Program-made: the position numbers and the translations under genes
NCBI GenBank assembly: GCA_964019155.1
Contig: OZ025245.1
Location: 11,341,961 to 11,405,960, forward strand
Source: Osedax fenrisi
Taxonomy: Eukaryota > Annelida > Polychaeta > Sabellida > Siboglinidae
DNA: 64,000 nucleotides
Reading direction: 5' to 3'
Shown here: piece by piece, positions 22,126-32,863 of the stretch
Layout of the letters: every line of letters begins with the position of its first letter
Position numbering within the stretch: position 1 is the first letter of the stretch
Notes under the pieces: generated by a model
Database searches by the model: none
Told to the model about the DNA's origin: nothing
Seen by the model: only the letters and a program-made list of their open reading frames with translations

Positions 22126-23060
22126 GTAATATAACCAGTTGGTGGACAATGCAAAATATAATCATTTGGTAACCATTTTTTATAAGATAGCCATGAAGGT
22201 GAAAATTGACATACTAATTAATTATGATATACTCTTTGAATATATCTAATTATTTTTTCAAAATAATGAATAGTAAAATATATATAAAAATATTGTCTAC
22301 CAAATAAAAATTATGTATAAGCTAACTAATTTGTTGACAATATTAACTTATGCATATAATACTTATTTTGTGGACAAACTGAACTTTAACATTTTCGCTC
22401 CAACTTTATTATTTTCTGATATATATGTTCTATAATTAATGACAAATTTCATGACATACCCGGATGACATATTTTATATTTATACATATTAAATTAATTT
22501 CGTATATTCAATATAATATTGGATAATTTAAACTATTTTACCTTTTCTATCAATCACGAACATATTATATATGGTTAGTTATATTTTAAAATAACTATAT
22601 ATTATTTATATCATATAATATCTTCATTATATAACATAAATATGTCTTTTATTTTTATATTATGTTTATATAAGAATTTTTCGGATAATTTAAAAAGCAC
22701 ATGTCACATTTTAATAATTATATTATAATTATTATATCATAATACATTATTATTAAATAATATGTAAGCATAATTATAATATATATTAGATAAATTACTT
22801 AGATATAAAAACGGGCTCTATTATAGAATCTATACGAACTAATGTACATTTTATTTCAAAATAAAAATATGAAATTTTAATTATGAAAATGTATCATATA
22901 GTTGGTATTATGATAGCATAAGTTAACTTTAATTATCAATTATCAATAGATTATTATATTCTTGTGTTTATTTATTAAAATATACATTTTAACATGCATT
23001 TATATTTAAATGAAACTATTGAAATAAGTATAATTATTGATCAATATTATTAATTGAATA
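21560..23060. other. AT-rich interval, no gene seen
   Basis: (TA)n arrays lie at about 21613-21650, 21741-21761, 21800-21852 and 22084-22122. Otherwise this is very AT-rich DNA with short repeats such as ATGAAATTTTAATTATGAAAATG. No gene or defined element was recognised. Confidence 0.5.
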
Positions 23061-23070
23061 TATGGATTAT

Positions 23071-23451
23071 GGTCAAAAGCTTCGCGAATTAAACGCCCGC
23101 AAACTTGTTTATTCGAATTAGTGATTCTACAATAGCTTATGATTGGTCATTATAATTAGCGTATGTTTATTTATAGACTATCATACATGCAACGGCTTAT
23201 AATTACCATATATTTATATATGTGTGTGTTTTATAAGCTCACTAGGGATGTAATCATTTACAGTAATGCAGCTAAAAAAACCTAAACAATATTAAAATTA
23301 ACCCAACCAAATCAAACCAAACAAGTGAAAATAACTAAAACTATAAATATTAATGTTTCAACAAACAATCATACGCTATTGTAAATTCAGTAATTCGAAT
23401 AAACAATTTTGCGAGCGTTCAAATCGCGCATCAATCGCGAAGCTTTTGACC
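23071..23451 (+). mobile_element. inverted-repeat element GGTCAAAAGC, copy 1
   Basis: It begins GGTCAAAAGCTTCGCGA and ends TCGCGAAGCTTTTGACC. The inverted ends match for about 85 bp, including TTGTTTATTCGAATTA and ACAATAGC. The centre carries GCAGCTAAAAAAACC and an AAACCAAACAAGTGAAAA stretch. About 380 bp with no open frame, a non-autonomous DNA transposon. Copy 2 lies inverted at 24220-24604, with flanks that are also shared. Confidence 0.85.
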
Positions 23452-23484
23452 AGGTACCGAATATATATATATATATATATATTC

Positions 23485-23523
23485 AGGCCGCCGATATAAT
23501 TAAGAGTTCAATTTGGGCGGTCT
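23485..23523. mobile_element. collapsed AGGCCGCC inverted-repeat element
   Basis: AGGCCGCCGAT..AAT..AGAGTTCAATTTGGGCGGTCT looks like the two ends of the element at 32864-33008 joined, with almost the whole centre lost. The shared part includes AGAGTTCA. It is only 39 bp, so the assignment rests on the match of both ends. Confidence 0.5.
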
Positions 23524-23689
23524 TACTAATATATAAGAGCCGCCCGATTTATAAATATATGTCACTAAAGTAAATATGTTATGCTTGATTTCACACGCTA
23601 AAATATTCCATACGAGTAACATACATAAACTGCTTTTGTGTATTATATCATATTAAACAAATCCACAAATATATATTATAATTATATGT

Positions 23690-24130
23690 ATAATAATATA
23701 ATCCATATATATATATATATATATATATATCTATAGTTATCCGTTATAGTAATTGTACAATTAAATATTTGTTAATAAATTTGATTTTTTATTAAATTTT
23801 AATTTATTTAACTATTAGAAATCATTCGATTATTATTCGAATATGTTACGTACACATGAGATCGATATAGTTTTAGAAATTTCGTTTAATTGCAAGTAGA
23901 ACTAATATATTATATATGTATACGAATATAATCCATCGATATGTTATCTGTTTTAGTAACAATTAAATATTTGTTAATAAATTTGTTATTAAATTTTAAT
24001 TTATACTATTAGAATTTATTCGATTATATTCGAATATGTTACGTACACATGAGATCAATATAGTTTTAGAATGTCTGTTTAATTTCAAGTAGAACCAATA
24101 TATTATATATGTATAATATAATCCATCGAA
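23690..24130 (+). repeat. tandem duplication, about 215-bp unit
   Basis: ACAATTAAATATTTGTTAAT...TTCGAATATGTTACGTACAC..ATGAGATC.ATATAGTTTTAGAA..TGCAAGTAGAAC.AATATATTATATATGTAT occurs twice (about 23690-23935 and 23935-24125). Fragments of the same unit occur in reverse orientation at about 24155-24210 and 24606-24665, flanking the inverted element copy 2. This shows a compound inverted duplication. Confidence 0.8.
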
Positions 24131-24219
24131 ATGTTATCCATTATAGTACCTTATAATTTCTAATAGTACAAATTGAAATTTAATAAAAAATAAAATATTT
24201 AATTGTACAGTTGGTACCT

Positions 24220-24604
24220 GGTCAAAAGCTTCGCGATTGATGCGCAATTTGAATGCCCACCAAATTGTTTATTCGAATTAGTGAATTTACAATAGCGTAT
24301 GAATCATACGGCGTATGATTGTTTGTACAAACATTAATATTTTTAGTTTTAGTTATTTTCACTTGTTTGGTTTGGTTTTGTTAGGTTTATTTTTAATATT
24401 GCTAGGTTTTTTTAGCTGCATTACATCCCGAGTGAGCCTATAAAACACACACACATGTTAATGATAAGCCGTTGCATGTATGATAGTCTATAAATAGACA
24501 TACGTTAATTATAATGGCCAATTATAAGCTATTGTAAATTCACTAATTCACATAAACAATTTTGCGGGCATTCAAATTTCGCATCAATCGCGAAGCTTTT
24601 GACC
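24220..24604 (-). mobile_element. inverted-repeat element GGTCAAAAGC, copy 2
   Basis: Same family as 23071-23451 but in the opposite orientation: the centre reads as the reverse complement, with CACTTGTTTGGTTTGG and TTTTTTAGCTGCATTACATCCC. The ends are again GGTCAAAAGC..GCTTTTGACC. Outside the element, GGTACC on one side and ATAATCCATAT on the other match the flanks of copy 1 after reversal. The copy therefore arose by inverted duplication of a larger block rather than by independent insertion. Confidence 0.85.
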
Positions 24605-24665
24605 ATAATCCATATTAGTTCTACTTGCAATTAAACGAAATTTCTAAAAGTATATCGATCTGTTA

Positions 24666-25448
24666 TACAGTTACTATTAATATTATTATACATGTATAAT
24701 ATATATGTATATAATTATAATATATATTTGTGTTAATATGATAATACACATAAACAACGTATGTATGTTACTCATATGGAATATTTTAGCATGTGAAAGC
24801 GTAACATATATTTACATCGATGGGCGGCTCTTAAATATATCGGTGGCCTGCTTCTCCTGTATCCATATATATTATATGATTATTATAATACCATATCATA
24901 TTAAATATTGTTAACAATATAATAATTATACTTTATGAAAAATATACAATCAGCATTAGTTAATATAGAAATAAAAGTAATTTAATAAATATAGTTTTAA
25001 ATAAAATTGCCGTTTGTACGTTCTAACCAAACAGGGTAGTTTATTTGTAATCTTCGGCGAAAACCATTTTAACATACTTGTGTATATTTATAATATGATA
25101 TTATAATTCATATATTTATTAATATTATAGTAATAAATTATTAATATTTTAAAGTATTAAATAATACTATAATTACTTAATATACTATATTTATTGCTTA
25201 TAGAAAACTGAAAATTCAAATTATGAAATAACTGCTATACTAATACCGTACACAAAAATATTAATACTACTACTTTAATCCCATGAATACTTTTTTAATA
25301 TTCTAATCTAAATAATCAAATTGTTTACATCACTACATAATATATATGATGTTAAACACTATTATATAATACATATATATGTAATATTTAAATAATAATT
25401 CACTGATAATGCATATTGTATAATTATTTTACATTTGTACGGTATTAT
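24666..25448. other. AT-rich interval, no gene seen
   Basis: The open frame at 24705-24914 is AT-driven. A GC-richer spot at 24820-24870 (GGGCGGCTC) has no splice context. Nothing was identified. Confidence 0.45.
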
Positions 25449-25873
25449 CAAAGATTTTCATAAGGAAAGATATAACACTTACGCGAAATCGTGTAATTCG
25501 AATTTGTATACAAAATACCCCAGTGCCACCTATATCGGGTTACTTTTAGGAACTATGTGTTGTTTATAATGTAAATTCGTATTTAACTATACACTTTTAA
25601 AATGTTAAATAATATGCTTTAAATTAATATTTATATGATGAAAACTAAGTGTTCATTACTAATATATAACAAACAAATATGATATGTATGTTTTAAATAC
25701 TATAAGTATATATTTAGTGAGTAAAAGCTAATTTATATTGCATGTAATTTAATAGAGCAATGAAAACATTGTTGTATGCAAACAGAGCCGAACCTAAATC
25801 TATTTCAGTGATTTCGATACTACTGCTAGCAGCGGTTGGGGATATTACTAAATTACGTTGTATGCATAGGGAG
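25449..25873 (+). repeat. 425-bp direct repeat, copy 1
   Basis: It is identical in length and about 97 percent identical by eye (roughly 11 differences, no indels) to 27231-27655. The edges are sharp: it starts at CAAAGATTTT and ends at CATAGGGAG. It contains the short frame described at 25760-25888. The repeat does not start TG or end CA, so it is not an obvious LTR. Confidence 0.9.
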
Positions 25874-25888
25874 TGTTATAAATACTAA
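25760..25888 (+). CDS. candidate short ORF or exon, ankyrin-like start
   Basis: ATG opens 42 codons, MKTLLYANRAEPKSISVISI then LLLAAVGDITKLRCMHREC, to a stop. The LLLAAVGDITKLR segment resembles the first helix pair of an ankyrin repeat, as in L-x(3)-A-A-x-G-D-x(3)-L-R, found for example after the catalytic domain of animal glutaminases. The match is too short to assign. CAAACAG just inside the frame (at about 25785) could be an acceptor. The second copy of the 425-bp repeat (27542-) keeps the frame with G to R in the GD motif. Confidence 0.3.
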   Translation: MKTLLYANRAEPKSISVISILLLAAVGDITKLRCMHRECYKY

Positions 25889-26056
25889 TTGAACATGTAG
25901 GATAGCAAACTTATGCAATGGTTTGTATTTTAAATTATATAAATTACCTATTTAATCAATTAAATTAATACAGAATGTAGTAAATTTATTTTAAGAACTT
26001 TTATAATCAAATTAAAGAGAAATTACTCTAAAGCTATGCCAGTTAAATCACTAAAG

Positions 26057-26142
26057 ATCATGAAGATCCAGAATTCAATAATATTATAACTAAAATGCAT
26101 GATGGTCAAGACATTATTAAAAAAGATCCTTTATTTAAACAT
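26057..26142 (+). CDS. candidate exon, charged segment
   Basis: A frame between CACTAAAG (ending at 26056) and a GTTAGT donor (26143) reads DHEDPEFNNIITKMHDGQDI then IKKDPLFKH. It enters in phase 1 and leaves in phase 0. The F..II....G.[DE]I[IL]K pattern is loosely like the segments at 16877 and 17740. The acceptor lacks a good polypyrimidine tract. The function is unknown. A weaker frame with acceptor TTTATAG near 26358 follows. Confidence 0.35.
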
Positions 26143-26743
26143 GTTAGTAATTCATTATTAGTATTTATATAAAATAAAAGTTTATTTATATATTTGTTTT
26201 AAATATATGTATATTCATTATTTGTTATTAAAATATCATATTCAATTATATATCTAATCAAATGTATTATTCTATTTATTATTCTGTATTATTTCTTTAT
26301 TAATTTTATTTAATATATATTCATTATTTTTTATTATAATAATATATAATCTTTATAGAATTGATTTAGGAAATTTATTATTAAAGCTGGATTTATCAAA
26401 TAATATATTTTGATATATAAAAGTAATGATCAGGATTCTATTCTAGAAATCGACTATATGATAAAGTTTGTAACATTTATATATTATCGATTTCAAAATA
26501 TCAAATTAATGATTAATATTTATAAAATTTTGCTTTGATTAAAAATTGTTCAATTTATTTATCAATCTATTAAAAAATTCAAATTTATATACATATGATA
26601 TTCAAATCGCCATATGACATATTCCATGTAACCTGTAACATTTAATTGTTGATATCCTATATCGTTTCTACACCAACTATTACCTACCTCACTTAATCTC
26701 CGTTCACAATCTATAAGCCTCCATTCCAGTAATTGCATGTATT

Positions 26744-27228
26744 TGTATTTGATTTTCGTATTTGATAAAAAACTATATATATGAATTTAATTTATATTTT
26801 ATGTATAGGTGTTATAACTTATAATATCCCAAGCAACCAGTATATTGTTTACAGTTTTTTATCATATCGATTTTCTTTGGAAATCAAATAAATTTTAAAT
26901 AGATTTCAATTAATTATTATGCAATCTGGTATAGAGATAGGGATTATTATTTTATGATTTAATATTTTATGTGTTAATTTATTGTATTTATATTTGATTC
27001 TTTAAGAAAAATATGTATAATATATTAATTTTCCTTAGCTTTTCCACTCCTCGCTATCTACATCATACTTCTTCAATTTTATCCATGATAAATCTTGCTT
27101 CTACAGGATTTTATAACTAATCTTCCCTTACCGTATACACCCACCTATCTACATTGCTTTAATTAACCTATAAATCTGATATATTCAATATATATCAATC
27201 ACTAACCATGTAATATCTTTATATATAT
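26744..27228 (+). mobile_element. hAT-type MITE relic (family of 29642-30378)
   Basis: Long matches to the element at 29642-30378 in the same order: ACTTATAATATCC.AAGCAA, TGTTTACAGTTTTTTAT, ATTATGCAATCTGGTATAGA, then CACCTATCTACATTGCTTTA and ATCAATCACTAACCATG. Both inverted ends are lost or altered. Its right end abuts the second 425-bp repeat at 27231. Confidence 0.8.
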
Positions 27229-27230
27229 AC

Positions 27231-27655
27231 CAAAGATTTTCCGAAGGAAAGATATAACACTTACGCGAAATCGTGTAATTCGAATTTGTATACAAAATAC
27301 ACCAGTGCCACCTATAGCGGGTTACTTTTAGGAACTATGTGTTGTTTATAATATAAATTCGTATTTAACTATACAATTTTAAAATGTTAAATAATATGCT
27401 TTAAATTAATATTTATATGATGAAAACTAAGTGTTCATTACTAACATATAACAAACAAATATGATATGTATGTTTTAAATTCTATAAGTATATATTTAGT
27501 AAGTAAAAGCTAATTTATATTGCATGTAATTTAATAGAGCAATGAAAACATTGTTGTATGCAAACAGAGCCGAACCTAAATCTATTTCAGTGATTTCGAT
27601 ACTACTGCTAGCAGCGGTTAGGGATATTACTAAATTACGTTGCATGCATAGGGAG
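27231..27655 (+). repeat. 425-bp direct repeat, copy 2
   Basis: Second copy of 25449-25873, in the same orientation, 1,357 bp after the end of the first copy. It abuts the hAT-type relic. The short frame of copy 1 is kept from ATG at 27542 and runs on past the repeat edge. Confidence 0.9.
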
Positions 27656-28200
27656 TTTTATATCTTTGCTTCGCAAAATATTTGGTATAGGATTATATAG
27701 GACCTATATTTCATATTTTAATATTTGATCCTATGTATTATAAATTTAATAAGGACACCTATTTGTTATCCTAAGTACCATAAAATTGTCCAAGTTTTAT
27801 ATAAATATATTTTGAGAGCTACTCGAATGTCCGACGCGAATAAAATTAGCTAAAAATTCCCAGAACAACCCATCCTCTATCTATCATAGGCTATTTTTTT
27901 TGCTGTAATATATATGTAATATATGTATTTTTGTCCAGAACAACCCGATTTACTGAGAATTATCCAGAGATTGTATCTGGATAGTGATAGGAAATATTTT
28001 ATTTCCAGAGTAACCGGCTCCTGATTATTAAGTATAATAAATCCATTAGTTTATACACAATATTATATTTGAAAGAAGGAGAGGATAATAATGCTGAGAT
28101 TTATTTTGAACAATAGCCATGTCGTAATATGTGACATTATATATATATATATAATAATTAGGGATGTGTATAAGATGTACAGATAATTCTGTATCGGACT
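27656..28200. other. AT-rich interval
   Basis: The short phrase CCAGAACAACCC occurs at about 27859 and 27935, each followed by different sequence, which suggests an old duplication. No gene was recognised. Confidence 0.4.
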
Positions 28201-28202
28201 GT

Positions 28203-28410
28203 GTCACAGTCTATAGGCTACAATAATAAGTTTGGCGAATATAAATTCCTATTAAATAATAGCTTGGTATCTATATTTAGAGCGCTAACATTATATATAT
28301 ATCTTTGGTAGGAATACATATGTGTAGAAGGCACATGGATATATATATAAATATATAGATTATAATAATAAGTAGTTATATATATATGTAAGCATATAAC
28401 ACCCCCTTTA
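28203..28410 (-). promoter_or_regulatory. possible gypsy 3' LTR start with polypurine tract
   Basis: On the minus strand TAAAGGGGG (28402-28410) is followed directly by TGTTATATGC, the layout of a polypurine tract and LTR start, just after the end of the gypsy pol fragment at 28440-30850. The far end of the LTR is set only tentatively near 28203. No matching 5' LTR was found. Confidence 0.45.
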
Positions 28411-29086
28411 TACATTTATATCTACAAGTAAATAATACAAGTGGGGATCGTACATTATTGTTAGATCAACGCAGCGCTACGGTTGACGAGGTTTGATTAT
28501 CTAGATCCGGACCGGATGTCAACGGACTAGTTATGAGTGCGATATCCCTGGGATGAGAATGTAATGACACACAACTGAGGGGAATAACTACATCTGAACC
28601 GAGTATCGGTGGAGTAGAGGGTAGGGCAAGAGGTCTTGAGTGATTCTCTGATGCATCTCGGTGTGTTGGTACTACCTCCTGACAGGGCGTCGACGGGGAA
28701 GTAAGGCGGATATCTCATAGATTTCTCCCGAAGGTAGAACAATCCATACTGCGGATATTGTAACTCCGAAGTTTCATAGCTGGCTTCCATGTCTTTGATA
28801 TGTGGTCACGCTGGTGAATGTTTGTGAGGGGTGTTATGTTGGACATGTACAATGAGTCTTGTTTTTTACTAGTGTCGTGTGGTTGACATATTGGATGATA
28901 ATTTATTCTCATTCGACAAGTCTACGGGGTAGGTTCTAGGTAAAGGGTTTGCTAACTTGTGGCTGTAGAGCAGTTCGGTGGGGCTTTGTGTCGATAATTA
29001 CTGGTTTAGATCATAGTAGAAGTGTCGACATCTGGAAGTTCTCAAACATCTTCAAGCTCTGCATGGTTCCTCGGCTAGGCCGTTAC

Positions 29087-29371
29087 TTAGGAAGTGGTAT
29101 GCCTGCTTGTCACGTGGTCGAATCCCCATTCGGATGCAAATATTCGGACCGCTTGTGACGAATATAGTCCTCCGTTGTCGCTAAGTAACCGGTTTAGGAT
29201 ACCATGTTTTAGATGATCTACAATAGTTGCGCTGGTTATGGGCGCACGCATAGTGTATATGAATGGGAATTGAGTATATAAATCAAATATAATGAGGTAC
29301 GTGATATTGTTATAGTGGACAAAATGTATACTTAGGTATTGCCATGAGTGCGTCAGTGTATCATATGGCAA
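29087..29371 (-). pseudogene. gypsy integrase core
   Basis: The frame reads ..SWQYLSIHFVHYNNITYLI, IFDLYTQFPF and RLLSDNGGLYSSQAVRIFA followed by EWGFDHVTS. This matches the D..N..YL[IV]..D.YS[RK][FY]P and SDNG..F.S..F..F....G..H..[ST] pattern of Ty3/gypsy integrases of the type found in many invertebrates. A stop follows before the catalytic Glu segment. The tail frames at 28912-28527 (KTWKPAMKLRSYNIRSMDCS in one frame, YPQYGLFYLREKSMRYPPYF in another) look like the shifted C-terminal domain. Confidence 0.8.
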
Positions 29372-29641
29372 TAGAGGTTACTTATACAGAAGAAAGTAAG
29401 GCTTGAAGGGTTTCGTCTCCCGTTTCTAATTTTAAATATTCTATCTTCTGTGTCCCAAACTTCAATGACTTATCTGGACATCAAGGTCTATGTGTTCACT
29501 GGCATCTGATGGTAGGTGAAAATCTATCATTAGCTCTATTCCTGGCTTTAAAAATATTAGCGTGAAATCTTACTGTTGCACTCGTAGTAGCATTTTTTGG
29601 ACTCGGGTTGGTGCTGTGAAGAGATTTTTCTGGGTGATCAT

Positions 29642-30378
29642 CAGGGATGGGGTCAAATACGTATTTATATTTTGATTTGAATAATTATTCAGTGATGTAT
29701 TTGTATTTGAGTGTCGTATTTCGTGTATTTAATCAAATACAGTTTCAAATACACTTTTAAAAATATTTTAATTTAATAATTTAATAGAATGTAGAATTTA
29801 AACAATTACTTTATGAATGTAAAAAAACTTATAATATCCAAAGCAATCAGTCTATTGTTTACAGTTTTTTATTTTATTGATTTTCTTTAGGAATTAAATA
29901 TATTAAAATAGATTTCAATTAATTATTATGCAATCTGGTATAGAGATAGGAATTATTATTTTATGATTTAATATTTAATATGTTAATATTTGTATTTTAT
30001 ATTTATATTAGATTCTCTCTCTAGAACTCATATATCATTTATCCATTCATTACTCTAATTCTACGTTTTCTCCTTAATATTTAAAAAATATACCACCTAT
30101 CTACATTGCTTTAATTAACCTATTAATATCATATATCCAATACATATCAATCACTAACCATGCAATGTCTATATATATATAATCTAGGGATAAGGATTAT
30201 TATTTTATATAAAATATAATCATATGATTTAAAATATGATTAAATCAAATGATTTAATATTGAATGTGTTAATATTTGTATTTTGTATTTGTATTTGATA
30301 ATATGTATTTGTATAAAAACGTAATAAATATTTGTATTTGTATTTGTATTTGATAAAGTGTATTTGACCACAACCCTG
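29642..30378. mobile_element. hAT-type non-autonomous element nested in gypsy
   Basis: The ends are CAGGGATGGGGTCAAATAC and, on the other strand, CAGGGTTGTGGTCAAATAC. An exact 8-bp target duplication, GTGATCAT, lies at 29634-29641 and 30379-30386. The 8-bp duplication and CAGGG..-type ends are hallmarks of hAT transposons. It is 737 bp, with many ATTTGTATTTGATA-like repeats near both ends and no transposase frame. Removing it restores continuity of the gypsy fragment. Confidence 0.93.
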
Positions 30379-30399
30379 GTGATCATCTGCACTTCTGGT

Positions 30400-30720
30400 C
30401 AGACTTAATAATGTGAAACCATTCGATTCCGAATATTACGGCTTACATTTATTTTTCGATATTTACATAACGAGTCTCAGCGGGGCTGAATATCTTAGAT
30501 GCGAAGGTGATGGGGATTTCGTCTTGTTGGATGGATGTAGGAGGATGGCGTCAAAGTAATCGTATGAAGCGTCTACTTGAATTGTTATCTTCTTCTTTGT
30601 GGCATAATATGATAGAGTAGTATATTTATTCTTCCATGTTATTGAATATATTAAGTATTCGACATCTTTTTTGAGAAGTTAACATAGAAGTATCGTAAGG
30701 TGTGACAGGTCTTTATTAAA
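30400..30720 (-). pseudogene. gypsy RNase H remnant
   Basis: On the minus strand FDASYDYFDAIL..HPSNK and RYSAPLRL correspond to the DAS..G.GA.L and YAS..L blocks of gypsy RNase H. The frame is broken and the region truncated toward 30850. Confidence 0.6.
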
Positions 30721-31054
30721 GGGCCACATGTAGTTCGCGATAACTATGAATTATAATTCATAGGTATCGCGTAATAATTATGATAATGATAATTATCAAT
30801 GGCTTGCGGAGAATCTTGTGAGGTTATCTGTTGAATTAACTTCTCACACTTGGGGTCGGTATGTACGCCATCATTGTTGAAGAGGAGATCGTTAGTCATA
30901 TATATATATGCATGGATATTTGTGTATACATATAATATATTATATAAAATTATTATATATATATATAAATTGTTGTTATGTATTAATCACTGTCTAAGTT
31001 GTGTAATACTAATATATTACACTGTTAAGTTGTGTGTATATATAGGGAGTAAAA

Positions 31055-31275
31055 TGTCAAGGCTTATTTACGTTAATTGGTTAGACTTATTCTTCAAGAG
31101 ATTATACATAGCGTGGTCCGCTATATATACGCAGATGTCTGAGCGTGGGGCGGTAATGCGAGACGGCAGAAACGTACATTGTATGTGAGTCGTGATACCA
31201 GGCACTAGGCGTATATGCGCTGATATTACGTAGATGTACAATATCGACGCATATATATAAATAAAATATATAACA
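31055..31275 (-). repeat. 3' LTR of the TRIM-like element
   Basis: It shares with 31879-32101 the blocks TCAAGGCTTAT.TACGTT.ATTGG, GATTATACATAGCG, GGTCCGCTATATATAC, GATACCAGGCACTA.GCGTAT and ACAATATCG.CGCATAT. The two copies differ at many positions, so the insertion is old. Confidence 0.85.
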
Positions 31276-31518
31276 TCCCCTCTTCTCCCTATTGGTTATC
31301 GAAGAGGGGTTGGGGTCATTCCCTCTTTTCACGTATGGAAGAAGGATATCATGTTGGTGGTGGCCATGGGAATGGCAATACATGCGATGTGTATGGTGCT
31401 GATGGCATCACGGATGGTGGGGGTGATGGTGAGGGGATCACGGATATTGTGGGTGAGATCGAGAGGGTCACGGGTGACGTTGAGAACATATCGGGTATTA
31501 TGTGTGATGTTGAATGCA

Positions 31519-31776
31519 TCACAGATGTCGTGGGTGACTGCGGGGGTGTACCGAATATGTACCTGATATAGTGGGCAAGGGCGAAAGTGTACCGGATGTC
31601 GTGGGTAGTGGCTGGGGCGTCACGGAGGTCATGAGTGACGGCGAGGGTATACAGGATATCATACCGGATGTAGTGGGCAATGACGAGGACGTAAATAAAA
31701 TGTTAAACAACATTTTTAGCTCGTCTAGCCGATCTTCATTGTGCCAATCGAAGGAAGGAGTTGGTGTAGGGTTCAT
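31519..31776 (-). CDS. small Pro/Thr/Ser-rich frame, possible gag start
   Basis: An 85-codon frame inside the TRIM-like element begins MNPTPTPSFDWHNEDRLDEL and then becomes a degenerate repeat with LPTTSG and LPTISG motifs. It begins about 100 bp after the upstream LTR, where gag would start. The DNA repeat behind the P/T-rich part (units of about 30-60 bp with GTGGGT..) covers 31390-31690 and leaves the opposite strand open too. A gag origin is an inference from position. Confidence 0.4.
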   Translation of the reverse strand: MNPTPTPSFDWHNEDRLDELKMLFNILFTSSSLPTTSGMISCIPSPSLMTSVTPQPLPTTSGTLSPLPTISGTYSVHPRSHPRHL

Positions 31777-31878
31777 GATTGTTTATAGTCGTTGGGCGTG
31801 GGGGTAGATGTTTCCTAACGTGCTCTCACTGGCAGGATGATATTCATTGGACGTGAGGTTGGACGCTTATTGATGTTA

Positions 31879-32101
31879 CGTCAAGGCTTATGTACGTTTA
31901 TTGGTTATACTTATTCTTCAAGTGATTATACATAGCGGCGGTCCGCTATATATACACAGCCGTCTGCGCGTGGGTGGGGGGTCATGCGAGATGGAAGGAA
32001 TGTACGTGCATTATGATACCAGGCACTATGCGTATATTCGCTGATATCACGTTGATATCATGTACAATATCGTCGCATATAAATAAATACAATATATAAC
32101 A
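31879..32101 (-). repeat. 5' LTR of the TRIM-like element
   Basis: Upstream LTR in the element's own (minus) orientation. The sequence after it on the minus strand (GTAACATCAATAAG) is where a primer binding site should lie, but I could not match it to a tRNA. Confidence 0.85.
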
Positions 32102-32236
32102 ATAAGTACAAGGCATTTTAACCTGTTTAACCTGTTTAACCTGTTAATATTTAATACATTCAATAATATAATAATCTAAAAATTTTGTTAATATATATGT
32201 TATAACATATAAAGGTTAATATATATATATAGGATG

Positions 32237-32390
32237 ATACGGTTGGTAGGTAAAAATTAAATGGCAACATTACGTGGCGCACAAGGCGTGCTTGTTAAAA
32301 AAACGGAAGAATAAAACTAAACAAAATAAATCAAACAACCCACAAATATCAATACGCAAATAGGATGGTACTCGTATGTGTAAATATCAT
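32237..32390 (+). repeat. element fragment sharing a core with the inverted-repeat elements
   Basis: The stretch TTAAAAAAACGGAAGAATAAAA..AAACAAAATAAATCAAACAACCCA is very like the centre of the element at 32864-33008 and recalls that of the GGTCAAAAGC elements. Its own ends are not clear. Confidence 0.55.
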
Positions 32391-32863
32391 ATATATATAT
32401 ATATATATATATGAATGGTTTATAAATATATTTTTCAAAAGGAATTATTCCATATATACATGTTTCTCATTAAGATTTTATTTTCGTGTGCACTATAGTG
32501 GTACATTTTACGCTCTTAGAGCGTATAATGAATTAGGGTGACATACACCTTGCGCGACATTTGTGACATTTGATATTTATAGTTATTTAATGTTTGCCTA
32601 ACGTCCGTATTCCCATGTATATAATATATATATAGTGGAAGTATATAGTAGTAATTATATTAAAAATGTAAATAAATTTAGGTTGTATACAAATTAAAAA
32701 AAAGTATGTACAATTTTGTATATCTTATTTAATAAGTTATTATATATTATAAATTATAATTTATAATATAATATATATTATATAATATACCTGGTACTAG
32801 GTTCAATATCGTGATTTTTTTAATACTCTATGATATAGTCTATTATAGGAATTATCTTAAAGC

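Larger units (their letters stand above)
28411..30850 (-). mobile_element. Ty3/gypsy pol fragment interrupted by a hAT-type element
   Basis: Read on the minus strand, an RNase H remnant (VDASYDYFDAIL near 30540) is followed, after the insertion at 29642-30378, by an integrase core and the C-terminal tail, ending near 28440. Gag, protease and the reverse transcriptase core are missing. Stops and frame changes show it is dead. Its integrase differs from that of the element at 12980-15027, so it is a different gypsy lineage. Confidence 0.8.
31055..32101 (-). mobile_element. short LTR retroelement (TRIM-like), minus strand
   Basis: Two direct repeats of about 222 bp (31055-31275 and 31879-32101) flank 603 bp. 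Read on the minus strand, each repeat begins TGTTATATATT and ends CTTGACA (CTTGACG in the upstream copy), as LTRs do, with a TATATATAGCGGACC promoter-like site inside. A polypurine tract AGGGAGAAGAGGGGA (31276-31290) lies directly before the downstream LTR. The inner region has only a small gag-like frame. Size and lack of pol fit a terminal-repeat retrotransposon in miniature. No matching target duplication was seen. Confidence 0.85.

Noticed and set aside
25449..27655. The 425-bp direct repeats as LTRs of a small retroelement.
   Set aside because: They lack TG..CA ends, no polypurine tract or primer site was seen, and the interval contains an unrelated hAT-type relic.
31335..31807. Overlapping Gly/Val/Asp-rich + strand frames.
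   Set aside because: They are the opposite strand of the P/T-rich repeat in the TRIM-like element. The minus strand agrees with the element's orientation.
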